Shown piece by piece: positions 40,101 to 45,839 of a stretch of DNA of 64,000 nt. The translations under genes and the position numbers were made by a program. The stretch is from Panopea generosa (taxonomy: Eukaryota > Mollusca > Bivalvia > Adapedonta > Hiatellidae). Every line of letters begins with the position of its first letter. Position 1 is the stretch's first letter. The notes beneath the pieces are model-generated. The model saw nothing but the letters and a program-made list of their open reading frames with translations. It was not told the DNA's origin and made no database searches. The stretch covers positions 18,996,680-19,060,679 of the forward strand of contig CM055901.1 of the NCBI GenBank assembly GCA_029582155.1, given 5' to 3'.

Positions 40101-43100
40101 AACTTCATGAAAATTCATCGAACCGGAACACAAAGACAATATGCGCATCTCCACTTGGTAGTGATGCATCTAGCAAGTTTCATAAAATTCCAACATGGGG
40201 TTGTAGAGAAAAAGCATGGACAAGAATTTGGTCACAGACAGAATCAAAGGGCCATAACTCTGTGAAAAAACATTGAACTGGAACACAAAGCCAATTTGGG
40301 CACCTGCACTTGGTAGTGATGCATCCTAGCAAGTTTCATAAAATTCCAACCTGAGGTTGTAGTGAAATAGCGCGGACAAGAATTTGGTCACTGACTCGAT
40401 TAAAGGGCCAAAACTCCATGAAAAATCATCGAACCGGAACACAAAGACAATATGCGCATCTCCACTTGGTAGTGATGCATCCTAGTAAGTTATATAAAAT
40501 TCCAACATGGAGTTGTAGAGAAATAGTATGTCTGGACATTGAAATGTTATGTAAATGTACCACTGGTTGATTAAATATCACAATGCAATTGAAGAAAACA
40601 GAAAAAAAGCCACAAACAAATTATTGTTAAAAGTAACAAATACCACAATGGATATAGTAAGTGATAACTTACAAACAAAATATGTTACATACCGTATATA
40701 CTTTTATGTAAACACACAATCAAAAGTTAAGTACTAATGTTTGAATCAAAAACCAATGTCCTAAATAAAGTCAGTTGGCTGTTTTATTTTACCTTTTCAG
40801 CTGATTCCATTAGAAGGTCACTTTTGACAGTTTGTACCTAGAGAAACAAAAACAGTTATCTATCTGGGAAGGAAACAGGCCCGATTAGCTCAGTCGGTTG
40901 TGCGTCTGGCTATCAATCCAGTGGTCATGAGTTCGAATCCTCGTCTGGCAACAGTCTTCATGATGCTTAAACTTTGTCTCATTATCACTCGTCTCTCACC
41001 GCTGATTAAAGTAGGAAAGTTATCAGTTACTTGGGGTGTGCTTGAGTACTGGTTAACCTTTTACGATCCCATGAAACAGCGGTTAGGTTAACTGATCGTC
41101 TGTTAGGCCACGATGGCAAAATAATCCATCAATCAACATTACATTACATTACATTACATACCGTGACTTGGTTAAGGACCACAATATGGATACCTCTGTC
41201 AGATTCAAGACCATCCCTGCTCAGTACCTGAATAAAAAATAATGGTTACATCATATCTATCTTTTCTTCTTGAAAGATTTGTTAGGAAGATGCATTGTAT
41301 TGTAATCTCCTATATAAAAAATATTTCCATTTTAATAGAACAGTTTTTTATCCCAAAACTATGCAAGATATTTTATTGGTTATAAAAAATCAATAAAAAG
41401 TCATTCTAATATACATGTACATTACATTCATTGTAAAATTCAAACTTACAACTTAGGCAAACCACACTGAAAGACCTCCTGGGTAGAACCAGTACTGGGA
41501 ATATGTAAATAAAGTGTCTTGCTCAAGGACACCACTCATGGCCGTGGTGAAGGATCAAACCCACAACCCACTTATCCTGGGTCTGATGCTCTACCATCAG
41601 ACCACACACTCTATCAATACATTGTATAACATGAATGTGGTGGTTTTTGTTTTGGGTTGAACAGCTTTTAAAACGTTGTATACATGTATATGGCAACCAA
41701 TTTTATTGTTGAGGAAGATCACAGGTAACCAGTAAACTTTCTCACATGAAGATTTTGGAATTAGCTGGTCTCAAACCCTCAACCTCAGTGGTAAGAAGTG
41801 ATTTTGAGATCGTGCCTTAGACCCCTTTATACATGAACGTCTCTCAAGTATATGATATGACCAATGTCAAGTATTTCTAGTGCATAGCTAAACTACAGAT
41901 TTGTACAACTTTCATCTATAGTGGTTCTTATAGAAGATCAGATTGACTATTACAACTTTCATCTATAATGGTTCTTACAGAAAACTTAGATTGACTATTA
42001 CAACTTTCATCTATAATGGTTCTTATAGAAGACTTACATTGACTATGACAACTTTCATCTATAACAGTTCTTATGGTAGACTCAGATTGACTATTATAAC
42101 TCATTTATAACAGTTCTTATAGAAGACTTAGATTATCTGTTATGACTTTCATCTATAACAGTTTTTATAGAAAACTCAGATTAATTAGTATGACTTTCAT
42201 CTTTAACAATTCTTATAGAAGACTAAGACTGACTATTACAACTTTCATCTATAACAATTCTTATAAAAGACTCAGATTGACTACTATGACTTTCACCTAC
42301 AAAAGTTCTTATAGATGACTCAGATTGACTATTACTACATTCATCTATAATGGTTCTTATAGAAAACTCAGATTGACTATTACGACTTTCATCTATAATG
42401 GTTCTTATAGAAGACTTAGATTGATTATGAGGACTTTCATCTATAACAGTTCTTATAGAAAACTCAGATTGACTTTTACAACTTCCATCTATAACAGTTC
42501 TTATAAAAGACTCAGATTAACTATTATAACTTCCATCTATAATGGTTCTTATAGAAGAATCAGATTGACTATAATATAATGGTCACACTTACCACATCAC
42601 CATTCACTTTCACTGTAACAAGTTCCTTGCTGGATAGAGCCTCTATAGACAAAGATCTGTGCTGGTTGCCATGGTGACCCTGCCTCATTTCTACGGCATT
42701 GTCACGATCACTGCCGTCTTGCACATGTTGTATTGCCTCACTGTCTTCAACATGGTCATCTGAAGACATATATCGCAAATCTACATTGAGGTTGTATTGC
42801 GAATATGAAAATTAGCTGTCCCATTGCACCTAAGGGTCTGTTATAGATAGATATATTTTGGTAATAAATGTACATGCAAAGCATGGTAACAACATGATGC
42901 ATGAATGATATAACAACAATTATACAGAAATTATCATACAATACACACATATAGGCCATGAAATGCACACAGGATAACACAAAAAAGAGAAGGACTTTTC
43001 TCTCATTTCTATTGTGGTCTTTGAATGGCATGCCATAGAAAGTCATGTAATTGTGGTTAAAACATATTTTATTACATTATTCACATAGCAAACGAGCTTG

Positions 43101-44321
43101 GCCACAAGTTCTAGCAACATGTAATTGTTAGTAATCATGTTTTATATATATCACAGTAATAAGTTTAACATTATATCACAAGTATGAGTATACATTCATG
43201 TCCTATTATATAAAGTCTAGTGACCACCTACCTCTTACTGCTGCGGTTATTGGTGCAAGCCCAGCTCTGTCAAAAAATGTATATTATTGGACAAAGTGGG
43301 CATCAAACCTACGACCTCAGCGTGTAATCTTGAAACAGTGCCTTTAACTACTTGGCCAAGGAGGACCAGTCCCTTACTTCTGGTTATTTATTACTGTGCA
43401 TGGATGTTTAAGAATTAGTGAAAATGTGGGTGTTAGAAGTTAAAAAGTGCAATATTAAATGGCCATAATTCTGACATTAATCATCCAATTTAGATCAAGA
43501 AACAGTTGAAAGGACAAGGGAAATATATCAAAGGGCAATAACGCTGTAATTAGCAAGAATAGAGTTATGTTTCTTGTACACTGCACTTCCTCTCATTATA
43601 TTCTACCATTGTATGAAGCTTGATGAAATTCCATCAGGTACTTTTCAAGTTATGCTCCGGACAAGAAAAAATATCAAAGGGCAATAACTCTGTAATTAGC
43701 AAGAATAGAGTTATGTTTCTTGTACAATGCACTTCCTCTCATTATATTCTACCATTGTTTGACGTTTGATGAAATTCCATCAGGTACTTTTCAAGTGATG
43801 CTCCGGACAAGGAAAATTGCAACGGACAGACCGACCGACAGACCGACCACAGGGTGACTCCAATATAAATATTATGGCTATAGCAGTAGTGAGTAGGTTT
43901 GATGAGAATCCAATAACAAATGCAGGTGCTAGATTGCACACATCCTAAAAGTAAAAGTATGGGCGACGGACATGAAGAAGCACACTTGGAGATCATGTGA
44001 GCTAAAACAGATGACACAAAAACAGCATATAAATGAAGAAATAACAGCAAACTATGCTAAAAATGCACATATGCATTACTAAAAAAGTACATGTACATTT
44101 GAACTACAAAATATAGCCTTACATGACGCGTAAACAAGAGAAGAATGACCATCAGTGCAGGTACCGGTAAACTCTACGGTAGATTTTTCAGTAGATTCTC
44201 TGGTAGATTTTTCAGTAGATTCTCCAGTTGATACTACATGAGATTCCCTATTAACACATAATATCCACAGTGCAGCCGTCAAACAGATCCATATCACTTT
44301 TATCTGAACTCCCCAGTCCAT
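19047..44321 (-). CDS. POMGNT1: Protein O-linked-mannose beta-1,2-N-acetylglucosaminyltransferase 1 (19 coding exons)
   Basis: Golgi type II membrane enzyme that transfers GlcNAc from UDP-GlcNAc in beta-1,2 linkage to O-mannose on alpha-dystroglycan-type glycoproteins (family GT13). Exons on -: 44123-44321, 42593-42759, 41162-41227, 37876-37989, 36633-36750, 34889-34987, 32494-32624, 31841-31911, 30506-30581, 29146-29271, 28427-28485, 27687-27756, 26215-26343, 24494-24684, 23042-23150, 21282-21353, 20466-20507, 19884-19951, 19047-19116. All phases fit and the sum is 658 codons. Layout: signal anchor (about residues 7-23) and S/T/E-rich stem; ILEI-like stem-domain block [21 protein letters not shown]; then the catalytic GT13 domain with [16 protein letters not shown] (the metal/UDP motif equivalent to EDD of GnT-I), [20 protein letters not shown] and LWDWDMWMR; ending [10 protein letters not shown]. 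Introns are full of repeats. Alternative 5' exons are listed separately. Confidence 0.96.
19195..19370 (-). mobile_element. SINE family E, reversed
   Basis: TTCGATTGTGAAACAAGTTA, TGCTCAAGATACCACACATA and GGATCAAACCCACGACC. Lies between POMGNT1 exons 19047-19116 and 19884-19951. Related fragments at 3870-4040 and 35290-35410. Confidence 0.65.
19797..19870 (+). repeat. 26-bp tandem repeat, three copies
   Basis: Units AAGTAACTTTGAGAAGTAGA plus tatgaag next to the donor of exon 19884-19951. Confidence 0.7.
19884..19951 (-). CDS. POMGNT1: POMGNT1 exon
   Basis: 68 bases: [20 protein letters not shown] then PY plus two bases. VVGVPASPYS is the C-terminal family signature. Acceptor attacag, donor GC|GTAAGA. 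Confidence 0.95.
20466..20507 (-). CDS. POMGNT1: POMGNT1 short exon
   Basis: 42 bases, 14 codons: [14 protein letters not shown], matching the CL.IWDLDVRG motif. Acceptor atgtttcag, donor AAG|GTAAGA. Confidence 0.95.
20628..21030 (+). mobile_element. SINE family A split by a nested SINE family C
   Basis: The head TTAGTTGATAGCGCTTCTTG...ATCCAGGGGTCAG is interrupted at about 20690 and resumes at about 20877 with ATCCAAGGTCAG. The repeated 12-13 bases look like a target duplication. Body and tail follow to about 21030. Confidence 0.75.
20690..20876 (+). mobile_element. tRNA-derived SINE (family C), nested
   Basis: Head GGGGCAGTAATGTAATGGAT and GGGTTCGATC (box B), body CAACACTCAGTACTGGCTCT and ACCCAGGAAGCAGACTCGAG, tail AAGCTTAAATAAATTAAGTA. 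Confidence 0.75.
21092..21255 (+). mobile_element. MITE of the TTAAGCAGCCA family
   Basis: AGTCAAACCTGTCTTAAGCA...CTGCTTAAGACTAGTGGCTG, about 164 bp, next to POMGNT1 exon 21282-21353. Confidence 0.7.
21282..21353 (-). CDS. POMGNT1: POMGNT1 exon
   Basis: 72 bases, 24 codons, phase 0: [20 protein letters not shown] then SLAK. Acceptor ttttgtag, donor AAG|GTAAAA. Confidence 0.94.
21557..21772 (+). repeat. 15-bp purine-rich minisatellite
   Basis: About 14 units of GAATGGTAGAGGGAA with small changes. The reverse-strand open frame ([12 protein letters not shown]...) is a by-product. Confidence 0.9.
22722..22920 (+). repeat. About 40-bp minisatellite, five copies
   Basis: Units of the form ATCCATAGGCATAAATATAC followed by atgttttttctctttcaa, in a POMGNT1 intron. 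Confidence 0.85.
23042..23150 (-). CDS. POMGNT1: POMGNT1 exon, C-terminal part of catalytic domain
   Basis: 109 bases: [20 protein letters not shown], then [16 protein letters not shown]. The LDHSK.PC...F.P block is family-typical. Donor AAT|GTAAGT. Confidence 0.96.
23560..23990 (-). repeat. Family G repeat, inverted copy
   Basis: GAACAGATTTTTCACCCTAC, CATGCAATTATCCTACCCTG and GGAAATTCCGTCGCTTGGG, in the reverse order and strand of 9625-10090. In a POMGNT1 intron. Confidence 0.65.
24254..24455 (+). mobile_element. SINE family A, shortened
   Basis: Head TTTGCTCAGTGATTAGCGC, box B AGTTTGAATC, body GTACTTGAGTACTTGTTCAC, tail GCATTAAAATTTAGC. In a POMGNT1 intron. Confidence 0.7.
24494..24684 (-). 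CDS. POMGNT1: POMGNT1 exon, GT13 domain with WDWDMWMR
   Basis: 191 bases: [20 protein letters not shown], then [20 protein letters not shown] and FQELYFQKH. The aspartates of WDWDMW lie in the acceptor site of this family, and RGRECI.PD.SR..HFG..G.N is diagnostic. The acceptor and first 17 bases recur in tandem upstream (24724-24841). Confidence 0.97.
24668..24841 (-). repeat. Tandem copies of a POMGNT1 splice acceptor and exon start
   Basis: Three units of about 56-60 bases begin at 24668, 24724 and 24782. Read on -, each contains the acceptor tatttgacag and the first 17 bases of exon 24494-24684. The two upstream copies have stop codons (CTA TGG GAC TGA and CTA TGA), so only the exon-proximal acceptor gives an open product. 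Confidence 0.85.
25113..25401 (+). mobile_element. Tandem-core element family 2, minimal copy with both ends
   Basis: 5' AACAAG, hairpin TGTCagaaGAC(c)A, then AGCCCGCC; one and a half core units (GGGCCATAACTGTGCC); then a GACGAC-rich tail, hairpin GGACttcGTCC (25377-25387), GGCGAGCTAAAA. CTAA is at 25395-25398. Confidence 0.85.
25620..26063. mobile_element. pogo/Tigger-like MITE, 444 bp
   Basis: Ends CACATGGGTCCCGTTATAA and, inverted, AAACTCGGTTCCCATTATAA, flanked by TA (25618-25619, 26064-26065). Related to 33501-34314. Confidence 0.7.
26215..26343 (-). CDS. POMGNT1: POMGNT1 exon, GT13 domain
   Basis: 129 bases, 43 codons: [20 protein letters not shown], then [20 protein letters not shown] and VDK. 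MPGLGW and LEPKWP are conserved GT13 blocks. Donor AAG|GTATGA. Confidence 0.97.
26437..26855 (+). repeat. 44-bp minisatellite, about 9.5 copies
   Basis: Units GAGCAAGCCTATTTCAGTGT plus TCACAAGTAACAAAAGCCAA, with last copies more diverged. Located in the POMGNT1 intron next to exon 26215-26343. Confidence 0.92.
27255..27475 (-). mobile_element. SINE family B, reversed
   Basis: GGAGAAAGACCTCAGAAAGA, CAGCAAACTTTCTCACATAA and a tRNA-like end. Confidence 0.65.
27687..27756 (-). CDS. POMGNT1: POMGNT1 exon, GT13 domain
   Basis: 70 bases: N(split) [20 protein letters not shown] then NDQ. The YCISAWNDQ motif is invariant in this family. Donor CAG|GTAATA. Confidence 0.97.
27895..28400 (+). repeat. 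About 165-bp tandem repeat, three units
   Basis: Recurring GAGTAGAACTACCCATAACA and AAAAGTAACACYTA blocks in the intron next to the EED exon. Style matches the cores of the tandem-core elements but no element ends are seen. Confidence 0.7.
28427..28485 (-). CDS. POMGNT1: POMGNT1 exon with EED metal/UDP motif
   Basis: 59 bases: [19 protein letters not shown] plus two bases. EED is the GT13 equivalent of the DXD motif that binds Mn2+ and UDP-GlcNAc. Acceptor gttttcag, donor CAA|GTAAGC. Confidence 0.97.
28785..29015 (-). mobile_element. SINE family B, reversed
   Basis: CATATCCAGTTTTACTGGTG, GTCCTTTCGCAAGTAACTAG and GACGCTTTAGACCACTCAGC. Confidence 0.7.
29146..29271 (-). CDS. POMGNT1: POMGNT1 exon, GT13 domain
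   Basis: 126 bases, 42 codons, phase 0: [20 protein letters not shown], then [20 protein letters not shown] and FP. The IQHTP and [14 protein letters not shown] blocks are diagnostic. Donor CCT|GTAAGT. Confidence 0.97.
29335..30185 (+). repeat. Degenerate tandem-core repeat in POMGNT1 intron
   Basis: Blocks GAGTTATGGAACCTG...TTTACATCAGGACAT...AACAACTGGGTGAAGAT recur about every 160-170 bases (29340, 29670, 29790, 30040). No intact ends recognised. Confidence 0.7.
30506..30581 (-). CDS. POMGNT1: POMGNT1 exon, GT13 domain
   Basis: 76 bases: [20 protein letters not shown] then DGFFD. Matches the MITVFIDG motif of the family. Acceptor gctacag, donor GAT|GTAAGT. Confidence 0.95.
30770..31010 (-). 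mobile_element. SINE family B, reversed
   Basis: TGGGGTTAATGCGATTTTCA...AGCATTAGACCACTCACC, with a short duplication of GTAACTGGCAAGTAACTGG. Confidence 0.7.
31218..31535 (-). mobile_element. SINE family A, reversed, full length
   Basis: From TTTGAATGTTTAGTATCATT to the head complement CCAACTAAGATAATCAGACC. Confidence 0.8.
31841..31911 (-). CDS. POMGNT1: POMGNT1 exon, start of GT13 domain
   Basis: 71 bases: [20 protein letters not shown] then YLF plus two bases. V.VIA.NRP.YL(F/Y)R is the first strand and UDP-sugar loop of GT13 enzymes. Donor TTCAG|GTATTT. Confidence 0.95.
32218..32375 (+). mobile_element. MITE of the TTAAGCAGCCA family
   Basis: ACAGTTTAACCTGTCTTAAG...AAGTGGTTGCTTAATACAGG. 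Same family as 21092-21255. Fragments also occur at 1716-1860 and 20295-20320. Confidence 0.65.
32494..32624 (-). CDS. POMGNT1: POMGNT1 exon, linker to catalytic domain
   Basis: 131 bases: [20 protein letters not shown], then [15 protein letters not shown]. The basic RRR.FC.K.EGYG.(V/I)C.C stretch is typical of POMGNT1. Donor ACC|GTAAGT. Confidence 0.95.
32890..33115 (-). mobile_element. SINE family B, reversed
   Basis: ATGTTTTACGCCATTTTCAA...ACACAACCATGGAGGACC, with box B complement AGAACCCACGACT. Confidence 0.7.
33501..34314. mobile_element. pogo/Tigger-like MITE, 814 bp
   Basis: Ends CACTGTGGTACTGTTATAAC and, inverted, CACTTGGGTCCCGTTATAAC, flanked by TA on both sides. Subterminal CGTTATAACG-like motifs. 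No transposase frame. Confidence 0.7.
34433..34601 (+). mobile_element. Possible LTR plus tRNA-Lys primer binding site (TRIM-like)
   Basis: A TG...CA stretch of 150 bases (34433-34582) is followed after one base by TGGCGCCCAACGTGGGGC (34584-34601), the complement of the usual 3' end of tRNA-Lys including CCA. The LTR-like part holds a tRNA-like segment (TTAGCTCAGTCAGTAGAGC...TTTGAGTCC). A second, shorter copy follows at 34682. No coding region. Confidence 0.5.
34682..34810 (+). repeat. Second copy of the tRNA-like direct repeat
   Basis: Matches 34431-34567 closely (TATGTCAGTGTGTACGTAAA, CTGTAAGCAAAGGG, GCATATTTTT) but stops before the position of the primer binding site. Confidence 0.6.
34889..34987 (-). 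CDS. POMGNT1: POMGNT1 exon, end of stem domain
   Basis: 99 bases, split codons on both sides: [20 protein letters not shown] then [12 protein letters not shown]. The SKSP.L.SWGD block matches the family. Acceptor tctttacag, donor AAAG|GTACAT. Confidence 0.94.
35448..35730 (-). mobile_element. SINE family A, reversed, well preserved
   Basis: TATTTAGCATCATTTTTATG...CCGATTGAGCTAATCGGGCC. Box B complement GATTCAAACTC is intact. One of the least diverged copies. Confidence 0.85.
36120..36385. mobile_element. MITE-like element with repeated TTTACCCTAT..GGGACAG motif
   Basis: The motif TTTACCCTAT followed by TTGGGACAGTAA occurs four times, with the last copy inverted (TGCTGTCCCAATTCATAGGG). In a POMGNT1 intron. 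Confidence 0.55.
36400..36550 (-). mobile_element. SINE family C, reversed
   Basis: AGAACCAGTACTGAGTGTTG and CTCTGGTGTGAGTGGCCAAC, ending TATATCCACTAC. A similar reversed fragment lies at 28625-28760. Confidence 0.65.
36633..36750 (-). CDS. POMGNT1: POMGNT1 exon, stem domain
   Basis: 118 bases: [20 protein letters not shown], ending [12 protein letters not shown] plus one base. KDEGSF and WRD.W.FV are conserved in the family. Donor C|GTAAGT. Confidence 0.95.
37201..37870 (-). repeat. Tandem array of a POMGNT1 exon 3' end plus splice donor
   Basis: Read on -, six units at 37204-37260, 37304-37359, 37405-37460, 37513-37569, 37623-37678 and 37753-37809 each copy the last 48 bases of exon 37876-37989 (FLGRV.KGRI......K) followed by the GTAAT donor. 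Units are joined by (CA)n/(CCCC) spacers, so the period is about 100-125 bases. Each unit has CAG directly before the exon-like part. Units 1 and 3 stay open and in frame. Units 2 and 5 carry frame-shifting deletions, unit 4 has an in-frame TAG, and unit 6 has lost the donor (GATAAT). The long + strand open frames here are by-products of the repeat. Confidence 0.9.
37876..37989 (-). CDS. POMGNT1: POMGNT1 exon, stem domain (source of tandem copies)
   Basis: 114 bases, 38 codons, phase 0: [20 protein letters not shown] and then [18 protein letters not shown]. Acceptor atattcag, donor AAG|GTAATA. The last 48 bases plus donor recur as degenerate tandem copies in the following intron at 37204-37809. 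Confidence 0.96.
38065..38226 (+). mobile_element. SINE family A, truncated by the LINE
   Basis: GGGTCAGGTTAACTCAGTCA head, GGGTTTAAATCC box B, body to TTACTTGCAGAGATGG, where the inverted LINE sequence starts. Confidence 0.7.
38227..39500 (+). pseudogene. Degenerate LINE (non-LTR retrotransposon) ORF2 C-terminal half
   Basis: Reverse transcriptase remnant: LYADDTTV catalytic motif at 38364-38388, [26 protein letters not shown] after a frameshift, a KKAVRIIL block, and the C-terminal region [20 protein letters not shown] (39186) with [20 protein letters not shown]. Several frameshifts and stops. Jockey/CR1-superfamily style. The 5' end carries an inverted copy of about 52 bases (38232-38284 against 38312-38364). 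In a POMGNT1 intron. Confidence 0.85.
38683..38740 (+). mobile_element. 5' end fragment of a fifth hairpin-ended family
   Basis: AACTAGAAA then a perfect 7-bp hairpin TGTGTCCatgGGACACA (38691-38707), followed by GATGCCCC. Same design as the four families above, inserted in or beside the LINE fragment. Confidence 0.55.
39678..40525 (+). mobile_element. Tandem-core element family 1, second copy, 3'-truncated
   Basis: 5' end AAACAAG at 39678, perfect hairpin ATCGGTggaACCGAT (39689-39703) and ATGCTCC (39706-39712), followed by about five 156-bp units. Lies in the POMGNT1 intron just after the LINE fragment. Confidence 0.85.
40793..40837 (-). CDS. POMGNT1: Possible 45-base cassette exon of POMGNT1
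   Basis: 45 bases with an acceptor (tttgtttctctag) and donor AAAG|GTAAAA, phase 0 on both sides and open: [15 protein letters not shown]. It lies between NQVT (41162-41227) and [12 protein letters not shown] (37876-37989). The usual family sequence is NQ.TG.VMA.RVFDTY with nothing in between, so this would be an insertion used only in some transcripts, or a chance match. Confidence 0.35.
40877..41140 (+). mobile_element. SINE family A, full length
   Basis: Very tRNA-like head GCCCGATTAGCTCAGTCGGT and GAGTTCGAATCC, then the family A body and tail to ATGGCAAAATAATCC. Because the body follows directly it is a SINE, not a tRNA gene. Confidence 0.85.
41137..41160 (+). repeat. (CATTA)n microsatellite beside a donor
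   Basis: Four to five CATTA units directly beside the donor of POMGNT1 exon 41162-41227. Confidence 0.8.
41162..41227 (-). CDS. POMGNT1: POMGNT1 exon, stem domain
   Basis: 66 bases, 22 codons, phase 0: [20 protein letters not shown] then VT. The RGIH.(I/V)VLNQ.T block is a hallmark of the POMGNT1 stem domain. Acceptor ttattcag, donor ACG|GTATGT, followed by a (TAATG)n run in the intron. Confidence 0.95.
41435..41620 (-). mobile_element. tRNA-derived SINE (family E), reversed
   Basis: TGCTCAAGGACACCACTCAT, GAAGGATCAAACCCACAAC (box B complement) and TGCTCTACCATCAGACCAC (box A complement). Confidence 0.7.
41640..41830 (-). mobile_element. SINE family B, reversed, diverged
   Basis: GGTTGAACAGCTTTTAAAAC, AACCAGTAAACTTTCTCACA and TGCCTTAGACCCCTTTATAC. 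Confidence 0.6.
41890..42578 (+). repeat. 48-bp minisatellite, about 14 copies
   Basis: Units of the form GATTGACTATTACAACTTTC followed by ATCTATAATGGTTCTTATAG lie in the POMGNT1 intron just past exon 42593-42759. The open frame across it (42325-42579) is a repeat artefact. Confidence 0.9.
42593..42759 (-). CDS. POMGNT1: POMGNT1 exon, linker to stem domain
   Basis: 167 bases, starting with two bases of a split codon. It encodes an acidic linker ([20 protein letters not shown]) and ends [12 protein letters not shown], the first strand of the stem domain. Acceptor tcttcag, donor GTG|GTAAGT. A 48-bp minisatellite lies just downstream in the intron. Confidence 0.85.
43232..43266 (-). CDS. POMGNT1: POMGNT1 optional micro-exon with two possible acceptors
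   Basis: 35 bases if the acceptor is gaCAG, or 33 bases if it is the overlapping CAGAG. Donor AGAG|GTAGGT. The 35-base form keeps frame after exon A (45737-45833). The 33-base form keeps frame after exon B (44123-44321), whereas the 35-base form after exon B makes TAG. Either form encodes about [10 protein letters not shown]. Use is inferred from phase only. Confidence 0.4.
43430..43870 (+). mobile_element. Tandem-core element, two 125-bp units
   Basis: Units with AAAGGGCAATAACTCTGTAA and GATGAAATTCCATCAGGTAC, ending in GACAGACCGACCGACAGACC and GGGTGACTCCAATATAA. The sequence GGACAGACC tail resembles family 1. In the intron between POMGNT1 exons 43232-43266 and 44123-44321. Confidence 0.65.
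44123..44321 (-). CDS. POMGNT1: POMGNT1 first coding exon with signal anchor (exon B)
   Basis: Starts [20 protein letters not shown], a single hydrophobic segment of about 17 residues preceded by one K, as expected of a Golgi type II anchor. An S/T/E-rich stem follows with a short repeat ([15 protein letters not shown]). Donor TCAT|GTAAGG leaves one base, which joins exon 42593-42759 in frame (T|AT). The anchor design and the resulting total length close to 660 support this start. No residue-level similarity to other POMGNT1 N-termini can be claimed, because this region is poorly conserved. Confidence 0.7.
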
Positions 44322-44399
44322 GTTTGAATCAATTTTGTATCAAGTGTTCCTCACAGCCTTCAGTATGAATACTTACTGATACCAAGTTACATTTCAAAC

Positions 44400-45512
44400 T
44401 TACTGATACCCTGCTATCTAAAAGTTACATTTTCATTTTTTTTTTTTCAATTTTAAATTGGCATCACTTCCGTTTAAACAGATAAAAGATAAAGGTATCA
44501 ATTAGAGATCAATCGCAAAATGAGTCGTATGATAAAAATAAAGTGTATATGTTTAAGTGATATTCCCTTACTCCTTTTCCCCTCATTGTACATTCATTTT
44601 CTCAATGTATTTACATGCCATATGTTGCACTCATTGATGCAAGCTATATTGTAAGGCCCAGCCAATATATCATTATATTACATCTCAAGGCGGTCGACCC
44701 TCAACCTTCTGAATATCTATAACAGATTTATCTTTGGACCATTCCATTGTCATTTAGAAGGGATGATATTTTGAATTAACTGATTGAGGGCCAAACAATG
44801 TAGACCCTATACACACTTGGAATAATTCACAGACTGGTATGGGTCTACTTTGTTAGTTAATTACTGAGTTTAAGTCCAACTATTTTGGAACTTTTGTAGA
44901 ATGGGCCCTGTCGTACAATTTTCATATTTCCTTTTAAGATTTGGACAGGTCAGGGTTGATCAATAAATGCATGAATGTTGATAATATCATATTGGAATAT
45001 TTGATAATTTTTATACTTTATAAATAAGGTAGCAGGAGAACAGCTTTTTCTAGTGGTAAATAACAATGATTTTGTGTTTGAAAGTATGTCAAGTAAATCA
45101 ATTTTTACAGCAAAATCTGATTTTAAATGTGGAAAATCAAATGCAAATTAAATGTTGCCAAAACAGCAAACTTTTAGATATCTTTCAGCAATTTCTGATA
45201 GTTGTACAACTTCCACCATTTCTTAATACAGACATTTGAACTACATTAAATCAAGTTTTAACATCAATTTCAGAAAAAAAGTGTTCATCAATCAAAATTT
45301 TTGCATTGAGATTTGCCCATTTTTCTTGACATTTCAAAAAGTACTCAACCAATTTTGAAAAAAAGACTTTAAAAGATTGTTCAACATATACATAATTTTC
45401 CCTTCAAAAAGGGTGTTCACAAAGTATAAAAAATTAACTCTGCCTGAAACAAGTGCTCCAGACAATAGATGATGCTTATTATAGAAAATGGCATTAATCT
45501 CTCTCTTATTAT
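44400..45512. other. Upstream of POMGNT1 exon B; possible promoter region
   Basis: AT-rich, no repeat family recognised. If exon B is a first exon its promoter should lie here; no TATA or CpG-rich stretch was obvious. Confidence 0.35.
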
Positions 45513-45516
45513 TTAA

Positions 45517-45726
45517 CCATTTTCTCAATAGATACACGTTTTCCCGCACCAATCACAGAAGGCCTTTGAAAACAGTGCAGGAACGAGCAATTTGAACACT
45601 TCCTGCACTGTTTTCCACTCTGTTAATATAAACATAATTCACCCAATAATTCAAACGCCTTCTTTATAAGGTGTCCAAAGGCATCTATATTAGAGGTGTC
45701 CAAAGGTGTCTATATGAAGTAAAGGG
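45517..45726 (+). mobile_element. piggyBac-like MITE, 210 bp, beside a splice donor
   Basis: Exactly 210 bp between TTAA at 45513-45516 and 45727-45730, homologous along its length to 13900-14109. Its right TTAA touches the six-base donor GTGAGT of POMGNT1 exon A (45731-45736, read on -). Confidence 0.85.
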
Positions 45727-45736
45727 TTAAACTCAC

Positions 45737-45833
45737 TTGTTTGGCTTTGACTGAACTTCAGTTTTTTGTTCGTCTCCAGTATAAATGTAATGTTTATCAC
45801 CACGGTTACCGTGAGCACCAGCAGTAGGCATGC
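45737..45833 (-). CDS. POMGNT1: POMGNT1 alternative upstream exon (candidate, exon A)
   Basis: 97 bases between a good acceptor (ctctgtttcag) and donor CAA|GTGAGT. The open frame starts with an ATG two bases in (MPTAGAHGNRGDKHYIYTGD, then EQKTEVQSKPNK). Through the 35-base exon 43232-43266 it joins the POMGNT1 frame ([18 protein letters not shown]). Used as a start exon it would give a protein with no membrane anchor, unless further coding exons lie upstream. A MITE begins six bases into the following intron. Unproven as an exon. Confidence 0.5.
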
Positions 45834-45839
45834 CTGAAA

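Noticed and set aside
40877..40949. Possible tRNA gene
   Set aside because: Head is tRNA-like but the anticodon stem-loop is irregular and the SINE A body follows directly; more than ten other loci have the same head and body.
42325..42579. 84-codon repeat frame ([16 protein letters not shown])
   Set aside because: Comes from the 48-bp minisatellite, whose period is divisible by three.
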